Positions 16,905 to 25,968 are shown, counted from the stretch's first letter. The stretch is DNA of 64,000 bases from Parapedobacter flavus (GCF_035818675.1 NZ_JAYKZZ010000001.1:1-64000); one strand, 5' to 3'. Made by a program: numbers and translations. Notes: a model not told the origin generated them from the letters alone.

Positions 16905-17363
16905 GTGCGGGCGGTTATTCAACGGGTCTCCGAAGCCTCCTGCGAGGTTGAAGGACACATCGTGGGCTCAATCGGGCTAGGCTTTGTGGTGCTATTGGGT
17001 ATTGAAGAAGCAGATGAGGAAGGCGACCTGCAGTGGCTAGCCCAGAAAATCGCCAATCTGCGGGTTTTTGGTGACGGGGAGGGGCTAATGAATAAATCTC
17101 TGCACGATATTCAGGGTGATGTCTTGTTGATTTCGCAGTTCACCCTATTTGCGCAGACCAAAAAAGGAAATCGCCCGTCATTTATACGTGCAGCGAAGCC
17201 CGATAAGGCCATACCGCTGTATGAAGCCATGATTGCCGAGCTTTTCACAAAGGTAGGTAGGGAGGTAGCTACGGGAGTATTTGGAGCTGACATGAAGGTC
17301 TCTCTCGTGAACGATGGGCCGGTCACCATCGTGATGGATACGAAAGACAAAGATAATCACTGA
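16905..17363 (+). CDS. dtd: D-aminoacyl-tRNA deacylase
   Basis: A 152-residue proofreading enzyme that frees tRNA from D-amino acids (and glycine from tRNA-Ala). The two active-site motifs are intact: LLISQFTLFAQTKKGNRPSF (SQFTL and NRPSF, residues ~76-95) and the cross-subunit NDGPVT Gly-cisPro motif near residue 137. The start is GTG at 16905, giving the standard N-terminus MRAVIQRVSEASCEV. It starts 5 nt after the dehydrogenase stop and is followed after 7 nt by the MazG-like gene, a frequent pairing in Bacteroidota. Confidence 0.95.
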   Translation: MRAVIQRVSEASCEVEGHIVGSIGLGFVVLLGIEEADEEGDLQWLAQKIANLRVFGDGEGLMNKSLHDIQGDVLLISQFTLFAQTKKGNRPSFIRAAKPDKAIPLYEAMIAELFTKVGREVATGVFGADMKVSLVNDGPVTIVMDTKDKDNH

Positions 17364-17370
17364 TTGGAGT

Positions 17371-17697
17371 ATGACGATAAAAGAAGCCCAGGAAGTAATC
17401 GACCAATGGATAAACACCACTGGAATCCGGTATTTCAACGAACTCACCAATACCGCTATTCTGATGGAAGAGGTGGGGGAGGTGGCCCGTATCATGGCGC
17501 GGAAATACGGTGAACAATCGTTCAAGAAATCGGACGAAGCGGTGGACCTAGCCGATGAGATGGCCGATGTACTTTTCGTGCTGATTTGCCTAGCCAATCA
17601 AACGGGGATCGATCTCACCGAGGCGTTGGCAAAGAACCTCGAAAAAAAGCAAATCCGCGATGGCGATCGGCACCGCAATAACGAAAAGCTCCGGTAA
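17371..17697 (+). CDS. MazG-like nucleotide pyrophosphohydrolase
   Basis: A 108-residue all-alpha NTP pyrophosphatase of the MazG/dUTPase-2 superfamily, likely a house-cleaning enzyme hydrolysing aberrant nucleoside triphosphates. The metal-binding signature is visible as EEVGEVAR (E31, E32 and E35 by count) and, one helix later, ADEMADVLF (E and D), followed by a lysine-rich C-terminus. Single-domain length is typical of this subgroup. It follows dtd by 7 nt and converges on groEL; the strong hairpin at 17742-17775 separates them. Confidence 0.88.
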   Translation: MTIKEAQEVIDQWINTTGIRYFNELTNTAILMEEVGEVARIMARKYGEQSFKKSDEAVDLADEMADVLFVLICLANQTGIDLTEALAKNLEKKQIRDGDRHRNNEKLR

Positions 17698-17741
17698 GAA
17701 GAACGGAGCGGACGGGCTAACGACAAAAAAGTATAAATACA

Positions 17742-17775
17742 AAGGCGGCACACCTTTTCGGGGATGTGCCGCCTT
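17742..17775 (-). terminator. Terminator of groESL (and possibly bidirectional)
   Basis: Perfect 11-bp stem AAGGCGGCACA (17742-17752) with TGTGCCGCCTT (17765-17775), 12-nt loop. On the minus strand the stem is followed by a T-rich tract (TTTGTATTTATACTTTTTTG), so it terminates the groEL transcript 40 nt after its stop. It could also stop the mazG-side transcript. Confidence 0.88.
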
Positions 17776-17814
17776 CTGCGTTTATGATGGACTCCCGCTA
17801 AGCGGGAGCAATGA

Positions 17815-19455
17815 TTACATCATTCCGCCCATGCCGCCGCCCATCGGGGGAGCACCTGCACCTGCAGCTTTTTCATCTTCTGGCTCGTCTGCCAACACCA
17901 CTTCGGTGGTCAACAGCATGGCCGCGATAGACGCCGCATTTTCCAAAGCGATGCGCGTAACCTTTGTGGGGTCGATAACGCCTGCACCGATCAGGTTTTC
18001 GTAAGCACCTGTACGCGCATTGTAGCCAAAGTCGTCCTTGCCTTCGCGCACTTTTTGTACCACAACCGCCCCTTCTACAGCAGCATTGTTGCAGATTTGA
18101 CGCAAGGGCTCTTCAATGGCACGTTTGATGATTTCGATACCAATGCTTTCGTCTTCGTTGGCACCTTTGAGGTCCTTTAATGATTCGCTCGCACGGATAA
18201 ATGCAACACCACCACCCGCTACGATACCTTCTTCAACCGCAGCGCGGGTAGCATGAAGCGCATCGTCTACGCGGTCTTTCTTCTCTTTCATTTCCACCTC
18301 GGTGGCAGCACCGACGTACAGCACCGCTACACCACCGGCCAATTTAGCCAAACGTTCCTGCAATTTCTCGCGATCGTAGTCTGATGTCGTGGATTCGATT
18401 TGTGCCTTGATTTGGCTTACACGACCCTTAATATCGTCCGAGTTGCCCGATCCATTGATAATCGTGGTATTGTCTTTATCGATAACCACTTTTTCAGCCT
18501 GACCCAAATATTCGAGCTCGGCATTTTCCAGTTTGAATCCTCTTTCTTCAGAGATGACGGTACCACCGGTAAGGATGGCGATATCTTCCAGCATCGCTTT
18601 ACGGCGATCGCCAAAACCAGGTGCCTTAACAGCGGCCACTTTGAGCGATCCACGGATCTTGTTGACAACTAAGGTGGCCAATGCTTCGCCGTCGAGGTCT
18701 TCCGCGATAATCAGCAAGGGTTTGCCCGTTTGAACTTGTTTTTCCAAAATGGGAAGCAGTTCTTTCATATTGCTGATTTTCTTGTCGTAAATCAGAATAT
18801 ATGGATTTTCCAAGTCGGCTTCCATCTTATCCGTATTGGTTACGAAATAAGGCGACAGGTAGCCACGGTCAAACTGCATACCTTCAACCGTTTTCACTTC
18901 GGTTTCTGTACCCTTTGCTTCTTCCACGGTGATCACACCGTCTTTGCCCACCTTTTCCATGGCTTGGGCAATCAGCGCACCGATTACTTCGTCGTTATTC
19001 GCCGAAATGCTAGCTACTTGTTTGATTTTGTTGTTGTCTTCACCAACAGTCTTCGACTGGCTTTGGAGGCTTCCTACCACGGCGCTAACTGCTTTGTCAA
19101 TACCGCGTTTCAGGTCCATCGGGTTGGCGCCAGCAGCAACGCTCTTCAAACCCGGTGCAATGATGGCTTGTGCCAGCACCGTAGCCGTCGTGGTTCCATC
19201 ACCAGCCTGATCGGCGGTCTTAGAAGCTACTTCCTTCACCATTTGAGCACCCATGTTTTCCAGGGCGTCCTTCAGTTCGATTTCTTTTGCTACGGTAACC
19301 CCGTCTTTCGTAATAGACGGCGAACCGAATTTCTTTTCAATGATGACATTACGTCCTCGTGGACCCAATGTCACTTTCACCGCATTTGCCAACGTGTCTA
19401 CACCTTTTTTGAGGATGTCACGTGCTTCGACATTATACTTAACTTGTTTTGCCAT
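17815..19455 (-). CDS. groEL: Chaperonin GroEL
   Basis: The 546-residue 60-kDa chaperonin subunit, forming the double-ring ATP-driven folding chamber with GroES. Nucleotide-site motifs are intact (LGPRGRNVII, ITKDGVTVAKEIEL, AGDGTTTATVLAQ), as is the C-terminal glycine-methionine tail (GGGMGGMM). Length is standard. It lies 97 nt downstream of groES in the same direction with no terminator between them, so they form the usual groESL operon. I see no CIRCE inverted repeat upstream of groES, so heat control, if any, uses another route. Confidence 0.99.
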   Translation of the reverse strand: MAKQVKYNVEARDILKKGVDTLANAVKVTLGPRGRNVIIEKKFGSPSITKDGVTVAKEIELKDALENMGAQMVKEVASKTADQAGDGTTTATVLAQAIIAPGLKSVAAGANPMDLKRGIDKAVSAVVGSLQSQSKTVGEDNNKIKQVASISANNDEVIGALIAQAMEKVGKDGVITVEEAKGTETEVKTVEGMQFDRGYLSPYFVTNTDKMEADLENPYILIYDKKISNMKELLPILEKQVQTGKPLLIIAEDLDGEALATLVVNKIRGSLKVAAVKAPGFGDRRKAMLEDIAILTGGTVISEERGFKLENAELEYLGQAEKVVIDKDNTTIINGSGNSDDIKGRVSQIKAQIESTTSDYDREKLQERLAKLAGGVAVLYVGAATEVEMKEKKDRVDDALHATRAAVEEGIVAGGGVAFIRASESLKDLKGANEDESIGIEIIKRAIEEPLRQICNNAAVEGAVVVQKVREGKDDFGYNARTGAYENLIGAGVIDPTKVTRIALENAASIAAMLLTTEVVLADEPEDEKAAGAGAPPMGGGMGGMM

Positions 19456-19552
19456 TTTTCAATTGATTTCAGATTCGCTGAACAAATTTTTAATAAACCA
19501 TTATTAATTAAACATTAACGAGGAAAATATGAATTCCCGATAACCACCAACC

Positions 19553-19828
19553 CTAGACGATTGCGTAGATATCAGATTCTTTCATAATCAAATACTCTTT
19601 TCCTTCGTACGTGATTTCCGTACCGGCATACTTGCCGTACAACACTTGGTCTCCTACCTTCACGGTCAATGGTTCGTCCGTTTTCCCGGTACCCACGGCC
19701 ACAACCGCTCCACGTTGGGGCTTTTCCTTGGCAGTATCTGGAATATAGATACCTGATGCGGTTTTCTCCTCTGCAGGGGCAGCCTCAACCACCACTCTGT
19801 CTCCGATAGGTTTAATACTTAACGCCAT
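19553..19828 (-). CDS. groES: Co-chaperonin GroES
   Basis: The 91-residue 10-kDa co-chaperonin that caps GroEL. It carries KPIGDRVVVEAAPAEEKTASGIYIPDTAKEKPQ, in which the mobile loop (residues ~16-32, with the GIYIP hydrophobic tripeptide) contacts GroEL, and the VLYGKYAGTEI and C-terminal ESDIYAIV strands. The ATG at 19828 is chosen; the open frame extends 18 codons further upstream but that extension is not conserved in GroES. It heads the groES-groEL operon. Confidence 0.98.
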   Translation of the reverse strand: MALSIKPIGDRVVVEAAPAEEKTASGIYIPDTAKEKPQRGAVVAVGTGKTDEPLTVKVGDQVLYGKYAGTEITYEGKEYLIMKESDIYAIV

Positions 19829-20018
19829 AATGATTTTAGTTAATATGTAATTTGTTAATATGTTTTGATTCTTCCTCGCCACTTACGTCATCAACTATGC
19901 CAAGTGCTTTTTTAAGAGCCTACCTTGCCATTTTTTCATTTTTAACGTTGGCAGTCGCGGAACGCGTGGGGAAGTTGTGTCAGGATGTCAGTGCGGATGG
20001 CAGTGACACAAAAAAAGA

Positions 20019-20044
20019 AAGGCCACTCGGTTATGAGTGGCCTT
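20019..20044 (-). terminator. Terminator of secG
   Basis: Perfect 10-bp stem AAGGCCACTC (20019-20028) with GAGTGGCCTT (20035-20044) and a 6-nt loop. On the minus strand it is followed by TTTCTTTTTTTG, a good U-tract, directly after the secG stop codon. It separates the secG operon from groES. Confidence 0.9.
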
Positions 20045-20051
20045 GAATATT

Positions 20052-20390
20052 TTATTGTGCGGTGTCTGCACCTGGAGTTGCCTCGGGCGCCGTGACCGGA
20101 GGAATCGGTGCCGTGGTTGGCGTCGTTGGCGTGATCTGATCGGTCAGTCCGCTGCCCCCACTGCTTGCCGAAGGGCTCATTACATTTACGATGAGTGCAA
20201 AAACCATAATGGCAATCACCAATCCCCACGTTCCTTTCTCTAAGAGATCGCCCGTACGTTTCACGCCCATCAGGTTAGTGCCACCTGAAAATCCGGAGGC
20301 TAACCCACCGCCTTTAGGTTCCTGGATGAGCACCAAGAAAGACAGCAACACGCTGGCCAGTATAATCAATATAATCAATAATGTTTGCAT
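20052..20390 (-). CDS. secG: Preprotein translocase subunit SecG
   Basis: A 112-residue subunit of the SecYEG translocon in the inner membrane. Two hydrophobic helices (LLIILIILASVLLSFLVLIQ and WGLVIAIMVFALIVNVM) flank the conserved loop PKGGGLASGFSGGTNLMGVKRTGDLLEKGTW. The C-terminal tail is Pro/Thr/Ala-rich and low-complexity, as is common in Bacteroidota SecG. It starts 13 nt after the upstream TPR gene's stop, so it belongs to the minus-strand set sigma-54 regulator / lptE / TPR / secG. Confidence 0.95.
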   Translation of the reverse strand: MQTLLIILIILASVLLSFLVLIQEPKGGGLASGFSGGTNLMGVKRTGDLLEKGTWGLVIAIMVFALIVNVMSPSASSGGSGLTDQITPTTPTTAPIPPVTAPEATPGADTAQ

Positions 20391-20403
20391 TGTTTTTATT
20401 CCA

Positions 20404-21384
20404 CTAGGGTAATTTATCCGTCAATTCCGTAATTCGAGCGGCAAAGTACGTACTTTTTTCGGGATATTTCAAACTTAATTTTTTATAGATGGCTATGGCC
20501 TTCGGGTACAGTCCCTGCTCAACGTATATATTCGCCAACGTTTCGGTTACCAATGTCAATTGGTCTTCAGCACTCTTCCTTGCTTTATTTTCCAAGTTAA
20601 TTTTATCGGCCTGGGGCGGTTTAATCTGCGGTTCCTCCCGTATAAACCGTTCAATGAGCGGATCGGTTTTCTTAGGGACCTGAAATGGGATGGTCTCCGG
20701 TGGTTGTGCGGCGCTCAATTTCTCTTCTGGCGACTGCAAGTGGAAAATGTTTTCCCGGATTTGTTGATCGAGTACCCGCTCGTCGTCGGGCGCATCCACC
20801 GTGTCGGCAAGGTAAGTAACCGACTCGCCTTGGGGTACATAAGGTCGATAGGTATCGGCATGCTCCATCCGGGTCTTATCGAGCCACCATAAAAAGCTAT
20901 AGGGTAGGTGATCATCATTATATAGGCTCACCTTCTCATGTGGCGTCGCTGCAGATAAGGGCACCACCTCCTGCGTCACTTTTGCGGCGTTGGCATCCGT
21001 CTCAGTGGTTTTTTTCTCATAAGTAAAATAATCCAGCCCTATGGGGTGTTCTATCAGCCCCGAGTCGTCGATGTCAGGGATAACGGTTTCGATGTCGGCC
21101 GTTACGGAAATGTGTTCGGCTTGAAATGTGCTGTCGACCGTGGGCATTTCGGTAATGACGTGCCCGTATAACCAGTTGGGCATCCCCGCAACCAGCAGGG
21201 CACTTTCCCCGCTTGTTGAACTATTGTCGTGGTAATTTTTACGGGCCCGTGCCACACGCAGTGCTTGCGCATAAGGGAATCGGTCAATCAGCGCTGACAG
21301 GGTCTCGCCATCAACAGCTATGGGATTGGCCAATGCATGATGGTATAGTTCCTTATAATTCACGTTCTCCACTCTACTAGTCAT
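20404..21384 (-). CDS. Conserved hypothetical protein with C-terminal TPR
   Basis: A 326-residue protein. The N-terminal part (ELYHHALANPIAVDGETLSALIDRFPYAQALRVARARKNY) and acidic middle are not a domain I can name; the C-terminal ~60 residues (LTLVTETLANIYVEQGLYPKAIAIYKKLSLKYPEKSTYFAARI) form at least one tetratricopeptide repeat, a protein-protein contact unit. It lies between lptE (41-nt gap) and secG (13 nt), a gene order conserved in Bacteroidota, so a role in envelope biogenesis is plausible but not shown. No signal peptide is seen, so it is probably cytoplasmic. Confidence 0.75.
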   Translation of the reverse strand: MTSRVENVNYKELYHHALANPIAVDGETLSALIDRFPYAQALRVARARKNYHDNSSTSGESALLVAGMPNWLYGHVITEMPTVDSTFQAEHISVTADIETVIPDIDDSGLIEHPIGLDYFTYEKKTTETDANAAKVTQEVVPLSAATPHEKVSLYNDDHLPYSFLWWLDKTRMEHADTYRPYVPQGESVTYLADTVDAPDDERVLDQQIRENIFHLQSPEEKLSAAQPPETIPFQVPKKTDPLIERFIREEPQIKPPQADKINLENKARKSAEDQLTLVTETLANIYVEQGLYPKAIAIYKKLSLKYPEKSTYFAARITELTDKLP

Positions 21385-21425
21385 TAAATCTTAAAGTCAT
21401 CAAATTGACACATTGTTATATCACC

Positions 21426-21947
21426 CTACCAATTCGCAAATGCCCGGTTATAGATATCTTCGGTAAGCATTTGGTTGATATCACGGACGAGCGCCTCTTC
21501 CTGTGCCGGTATCGACCCACTCGCAGACGAGAAGTCTTTAAATCGGGTAAACGACTCTTCGAAGTTGTCTTCGGGTTTGATGGTGTTTGTGTATTTTACA
21601 TTGACCGTAATCGAAAGCCTATTCAATGCAGCGCGGTCCGTACCTGCTTCAATGGCCGCAGGCGCAATGCTATACCCGGTGATGCGCCCCTCAAAGATCG
21701 CGTCGCCCTCGTTGGTCACCTGGCTTAGGCTCGATTGGCTGCGTATCCGCTCTTTTAAGGCCTCGGTAAATGTTTGGCTGAGTATAGGATTAACGATCGG
21801 CGCCGTATTCTCAAAAAACTCGACCGTGTACGTTTTCATCCCTTCGGGTATCGACCCGCCGGTAAAGCCGTATTTAACACCACAGCCGTTTGCGGCTACA
21901 ACAACCAATAACCCCCACAAATACCGCCATACCTTTGCCGTCCTCAT
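21426..21947 (-). CDS. lptE: LPS-assembly lipoprotein LptE
   Basis: A 173-residue outer-membrane lipoprotein, the plug partner of the LptD lipopolysaccharide translocon. The signal is MRTAKVWRYLWGLLVVVAAN then GC, with the lipidated cysteine at residue 22. The mature part starts CGVKYGFTGGSIPEGMKTYTVEFFENTAPIV, the Bacteroidota LptE pattern (GVKYxFTGGSIP), followed by LTEALKERIRSQSSL-type helices. The ATG at 21947 is chosen over a TTG five codons upstream. It begins 11 nt after the sigma-54 regulator's stop. Confidence 0.9.
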   Translation of the reverse strand: MRTAKVWRYLWGLLVVVAANGCGVKYGFTGGSIPEGMKTYTVEFFENTAPIVNPILSQTFTEALKERIRSQSSLSQVTNEGDAIFEGRITGYSIAPAAIEAGTDRAALNRLSITVNVKYTNTIKPEDNFEESFTRFKDFSSASGSIPAQEEALVRDINQMLTEDIYNRAFANW

Positions 21948-21958
21948 AGTTATGCGTG

Positions 21959-23212
21959 TCAATTCAGGTTTAAGTCCTTGATTTTACGATATAACGTCCG
22001 TTCGGAAATACCTAATTCCTGCGCCGCCGATTTCCGTTTGCCCTTGTGTTTCTTCAGGGCCTTTTTAATCAGGTCCGATTCGCGCTCAACGAGCGATAAC
22101 GATTCTTCCTCCACCTCTTCCGCCTCCTGGGTGGAGTATCGGAAATCGTCGTTAGAGTCACTGGCCGATGGCCGGTGGATAGTCAGTGTGGGCTGCGTCG
22201 GTAGCTGTTCGGCCGTGGGGCTGTCCAGTTCGCGGTACAGCTTGTTTATGTATGGCGAGTTGTCCTCCACAATGCCAGAATTGACACCGTTCTGGATAAT
22301 TTCTACCACCAGCTTCTTCAATTCGACCATGTCTTTTTTCATATCGAAAAGCACCTTATACAACAGGTCGCGCTCCGAGAAATCATCCGTGCCTTTCGCT
22401 GAGCCTACATGAACGGGCAGATTACTCCTGTTATCATAGGGCAAGTACTGTTGGAGCACTTGCGCATCGAGAAGTCGTTCTTTCTCCAACACCGCAATTT
22501 GCTCGGCAATATTTTTCAATTGCCGTACGTTGCCCGGCCAGGGATAATTGGCCAGCAGCTGCTGTGCATCTTCCGTGAGTTGCACGTTTGGGCTCCGGTA
22601 CTTGTCGGTAAAGTCGGCCACAAATTTCCGGAAGAGCAAATGGATGTCTTCCTTCCGGTCGCGCAATGCCGGGATACGTAATGGCACTGTATTGAGCCGA
22701 TAATAGAGGTCTTCCCTGAATTTGCCTTTCTGCACCGCTTCGTAGATGTCTACGTTGGTAGCGGCAATGACACGTACATCCGTTTTCTGCACTTTCGACG
22801 AGCCTACCCGGATATATTCACCGGTTTCCAATACGCGGAGCAACCGCGCTTGCGTGCCTAGCGGTAGCTCACCTACTTCATCCAGGAAGATGGTTCCGCC
22901 ACCTACCACTTCAAAGTAACCTTTCCGGGCCTCATGAGCGCCGGTAAACGAGCCTTTCTCGTGTCCGAATAGTTCCGAGTCAATCGTGCCTTCGGGTATA
23001 GCCCCGCAGTTGACTGCGATAAATGGACCATGTTTGCGGGCACTGAGCTGGTGGATGATGTGCGAAAACACTTCCTTGCCGCTCCCGCTTTCGCCCGTAA
23101 TCAATACCGAGATATCGGTGGGTGCCACCTGCCGTGCCACATCAATGGCGCGGTTTAGTAAAGGTGAATTGCCGATAATCCCGAATCTATTCTTTATGTC
23201 TTGGATATCCAT
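21959..23212 (-). CDS. Sigma-54-dependent transcriptional activator, Fis-type, no receiver domain
   Basis: A 417-residue AAA+ enhancer-binding protein that activates sigma-54 promoters. The AAA+ domain starts almost at the N-terminus: Walker A GESGSGKE (40-47), the sigma-54-contacting loop as GSFTGA (87-92, Ala replaced by Ser against GAFTGA), Walker B in GGTIFLDEVGELPLG, and the arginine-finger region FREDLYYRLN. A linker with an acidic stretch leads to a Fis-like helix-turn-helix at the very C-terminus (SAAQELGISERTLYRKIKDL). There is no receiver, PAS or GAF sensing domain, so activity must be set by level or by a partner. It leads the lptE-secG set. Confidence 0.93.
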   Translation of the reverse strand: MDIQDIKNRFGIIGNSPLLNRAIDVARQVAPTDISVLITGESGSGKEVFSHIIHQLSARKHGPFIAVNCGAIPEGTIDSELFGHEKGSFTGAHEARKGYFEVVGGGTIFLDEVGELPLGTQARLLRVLETGEYIRVGSSKVQKTDVRVIAATNVDIYEAVQKGKFREDLYYRLNTVPLRIPALRDRKEDIHLLFRKFVADFTDKYRSPNVQLTEDAQQLLANYPWPGNVRQLKNIAEQIAVLEKERLLDAQVLQQYLPYDNRSNLPVHVGSAKGTDDFSERDLLYKVLFDMKKDMVELKKLVVEIIQNGVNSGIVEDNSPYINKLYRELDSPTAEQLPTQPTLTIHRPSASDSNDDFRYSTQEAEEVEEESLSLVERESDLIKKALKKHKGKRKSAAQELGISERTLYRKIKDLNLN

Positions 23213-23320
23213 CTTCTTTTAGTACTTAGTCTTTAATAGCCAGTACCTATGCTTAACCTTTTCCCGGATTAAACGTTTGGTTTTATTTGTAATCCACCAA
23301 CGACCTTACACCCCGATTAA

Positions 23321-24757
23321 CTAGTCGGCAATCGTTCCAATGAGCGTTGCCGATGTGCACCGATCAGCGAAGACCGTCACATAGTCGCCCACTTTATAGC
23401 GGTCGTTTACCGGGAACACCACCATCGTATTTTGGTCATTCCGGCCACAGTAGTCTTCGTCCGAGCGTTTCGACAAGCCTTCGATAAGCACCCTGTGCGT
23501 TTTGCCTACGTAAGTTTGCAGGCGTTCAAGGCTGTGCCCACGTTGGCGGTTCACCACTTCGGTAAGGCGTCGTTTCTTCACTTCTTCGGGCACATCATCC
23601 GCATACCGCTTGGCAGCGAGTGTCCCCGGCCGCTCCGAATAGGCAAACATATACGCAAAGTCGTACTTCACGTAGTCCATCATCGCCAGTGTATCGCCGT
23701 GTTCTTCTTCCGTTTCGCTACAAAATCCGGTGATGACATCGGTGGAAATGCCGCAGTCCGGAATGATTTCGCGGATGGCATTCACCCGTTCCATGTACCA
23801 CTCGCGGTCGTATGTCCGGTTCATCAACTGTAGCACCCGCGAGTTGCCCGACTGTACGGGCAGGTGGATGTACTTACAGATGTTTTCGTACTTCGCTATG
23901 GTATGGAGCACCTCATTGGTGATGTCTTTGGGATGTGATGTGGAAAACCGCACACGCAACAGCGGGTTAACGCGGGCCACCATTTCCAGAAGGAGGGCAA
24001 AAGTCACTACAGGCTCCGGCTCTTGGCCGTCCGCAGCGGCCGCCGCATACTTGTACGAGTCTACGTTTTGGCCCAGCAAGGTCACTTCCCGGTAGCCGGC
24101 ATCAAAGAGTTCCTGAGCTTCGTTTACGATCGACTGCGGATCACGGCTGCGCTCCCGTCCACGGGTGAAGGGCACCACGCAGAAAGAGCACATGTTGTCG
24201 CAGCCCCGCATAATGGAGATAAAGGCCGTGACACCATTCGAGTTGAGGCGAACCGGGTTGATGTCTGCATAAGTTTCCTCTCGGGATAGCAGTACGTTGA
24301 CAGCTCTTGAACCTTCGTCTACCTGTTCAATGAGGTTGGGCAGGTCGCGGTAAGCATCCGGGCCAACGACAACGTCCACCAGCTTTTCCTCTTCGAGGAA
24401 TTTGGATTTCAGCCGTTCGGCCATGCAACCTAACACGCCTACTACCATGCCGGGGTTCTTGGCTTTGGCCGACTCGAACTCTTTCAACCGGTTGCGCACG
24501 CGCTGCTCGGCATTCTCGCGGATGGAACACGTATTGATGAATACCACATCGGCTTCTTTGTAGTCGCGTGTGGTCTCGAAGCCTTTTTCGAGCAGGATGG
24601 AAGCCACAATCTCACTATCCGAAAAGTTCATCTGGCAGCCATAACTCTCTATATATAGCTTCCTACTAGCGGCCTTTTCCGGGTCGTTCGCTATAAGCAG
24701 GGCCTCACCTTGTCGTGATTCGTCGTGTTCTTTCGTCGTTGTGGGTATCTCAAACAT
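23321..24757 (-). CDS. miaB: tRNA-2-methylthio-N6-dimethylallyladenosine synthase MiaB
   Basis: A 478-residue radical-SAM methylthiotransferase that converts i6A37 to ms2i6A37 in tRNAs reading UNN codons. The N-terminal MTTase domain has its three cluster cysteines (C41 in SYGCQMNFSDSE, C77 in NTCSIRENAEQR, C111 in GCMAERLK). The radical-SAM motif CDNMCSFC is at 186-193. A C-terminal TRAM domain follows. A TAACTTTG -7 box at 24777-24784 gives a short leader. It precedes the sigma-54 regulator by 108 nt. Confidence 0.97.
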   Translation of the reverse strand: MFEIPTTTKEHDESRQGEALLIANDPEKAASRKLYIESYGCQMNFSDSEIVASILLEKGFETTRDYKEADVVFINTCSIRENAEQRVRNRLKEFESAKAKNPGMVVGVLGCMAERLKSKFLEEEKLVDVVVGPDAYRDLPNLIEQVDEGSRAVNVLLSREETYADINPVRLNSNGVTAFISIMRGCDNMCSFCVVPFTRGRERSRDPQSIVNEAQELFDAGYREVTLLGQNVDSYKYAAAAADGQEPEPVVTFALLLEMVARVNPLLRVRFSTSHPKDITNEVLHTIAKYENICKYIHLPVQSGNSRVLQLMNRTYDREWYMERVNAIREIIPDCGISTDVITGFCSETEEEHGDTLAMMDYVKYDFAYMFAYSERPGTLAAKRYADDVPEEVKKRRLTEVVNRQRGHSLERLQTYVGKTHRVLIEGLSKRSDEDYCGRNDQNTMVVFPVNDRYKVGDYVTVFADRCTSATLIGTIAD

Positions 24758-24776
24758 GATCGTCCATTAAAGCCTA

Positions 24777-24784
24777 CAAAGTTA
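24777..24784 (-). promoter_or_regulatory. -7 box of miaB
   Basis: Minus-strand TAACTTTG, a match to TAnnTTTG, ending 19 nt before the miaB ATG. Confidence 0.55.
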
Positions 24785-24832
24785 AAAATAATATTTGGAA
24801 AGAATGACAGTTTGGCAGAAAGCCGGGATTGG

Positions 24833-25855
24833 TTAATATAATCGTTTTCCCAAACGTAGCGTGTTCCCTTCGTCGCTCAATGTAAAGATCTGCGCCCTTT
24901 CGGCGCCACCTGGGCTATTCGGTCCATGGAAGGTTAGCATCAGGGTGCCATCAAACGATTCGAACAACATGCCGTGGCCGCCATTCTCAGCGAATAGTAC
25001 GTCTTCCTGCTGCTGCCACGGCCCGGCCACCTGCCCCGTGGTCGACTCGGCGATGCCAATGGCATATTGGCCTTCTTTAAAGCTCGACCAGATCATGAGC
25101 AGCTTCCCGGTTTTCGTGCGGTACAAAAAACAGCCATCGGTAACATACGAGACTGTTCCGTCGTCATGTGTTGAACCGGTAGACCAAGGGGCGCTTGACG
25201 CGTTAAAAAGTGTCAAAGGTTGGCCTTTTACCGCCGATAGATCGTGCTCGAGTTCAATGAGTTCCATCGTGCCGTCCTCCACCTCCACCCATTCGTGGCA
25301 GAAAATCATGTAAGGTTTATCGTCTTCCACCCATAGGGTGCCATCCAGCGCCATCCAATCCATGGGCGTATGGGGTCTTTTGCCGTCAAATGGCAAAAAC
25401 GGGCCCATGGGCGAGTCTGCATAAAACAGCTGTGTGCCGCGAAACGAATATCGGGGCCAATCTTCTCGTTTCTTCTTCCACTCGATATCAGAATTCAATG
25501 TTGCGAAAAGGTAATATTTGCCCTTATATTGGTGCACTTCCGGCGCCCAAATCGCTCCTGTAATCCAATTGTCATCGGGTGTGGTAAATACGGTATATGG
25601 GCCTTCCCAGTTTTCGAGATCCTTGCTTTTGAAAACAACGACGCCACTTCTGCGCGTTTCCGCGCTACCCACAGGCGCCGATTTGTACAGAAAATAGGTC
25701 TGCGTTTCTTTATCGGCAATGATGTACGGGTCACGAATATGTAAATCGCTAATGTGAATAGTTTCAGTCGCATGTTGCGCAGAAGCGGCCATGCAGCCAA
25801 ACACGAGGCTGGCAATCGTCAGTACAAAAAAATTCATTGATCGATGATGGTACAT
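24833..25855 (-). CDS. Glycoside hydrolase family 43 protein
   Basis: A 340-residue secreted five-bladed propeller of GH43, whose members cleave alpha-L-arabinose or beta-D-xylose linkages in plant polysaccharides. The signal peptide is MNFFVLTIASLVFGCMAASAQ (if translation starts at 25837) with six more residues if it starts at 25855. Catalytic residues expected by family: base Asp in LHIRDPYIIADKET, pKa-modulating Asp in MDWMALDGTLW, and general acid Glu in MIFCHEWVE. Substrate subfamily cannot be told by eye. It stands alone, not near the SusCD pair. Confidence 0.88.
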   Translation of the reverse strand: MYHHRSMNFFVLTIASLVFGCMAASAQHATETIHISDLHIRDPYIIADKETQTYFLYKSAPVGSAETRRSGVVVFKSKDLENWEGPYTVFTTPDDNWITGAIWAPEVHQYKGKYYLFATLNSDIEWKKKREDWPRYSFRGTQLFYADSPMGPFLPFDGKRPHTPMDWMALDGTLWVEDDKPYMIFCHEWVEVEDGTMELIELEHDLSAVKGQPLTLFNASSAPWSTGSTHDDGTVSYVTDGCFLYRTKTGKLLMIWSSFKEGQYAIGIAESTTGQVAGPWQQQEDVLFAENGGHGMLFESFDGTLMLTFHGPNSPGGAERAQIFTLSDEGNTLRLGKRLY

Positions 25856-25954
25856 TTTCCAAATATATATTTTTTCAGGCAGAGAATGTGCCTTTCTATT
25901 TAATTCATTCGTTTGTTTCGTTCTTTAAATTCGCACCACGTGGGCAATATTTCG

Positions 25955-25962
25955 TAATTTTG
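25955..25962 (+). promoter_or_regulatory. -7 box of the hypothetical gene at 25969
   Basis: TAATTTTG, a match to the -7 box, ends 6 nt before the ATG at 25969, so the transcript leader would be extremely short. Confidence 0.45.
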
Positions 25963-25968
25963 CACATC

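Noticed and set aside
19829..19920. Sigma-54 or CIRCE element before groES
   Set aside because: TTGGCATAG (minus strand) resembles half of a -24 box, but the -12 GC is missing, and no CIRCE inverted repeat was found.
20404..21384. Calling the TPR gene an envelope lipoprotein
   Set aside because: No signal peptide or lipobox is visible; only the gene order suggests an envelope role.
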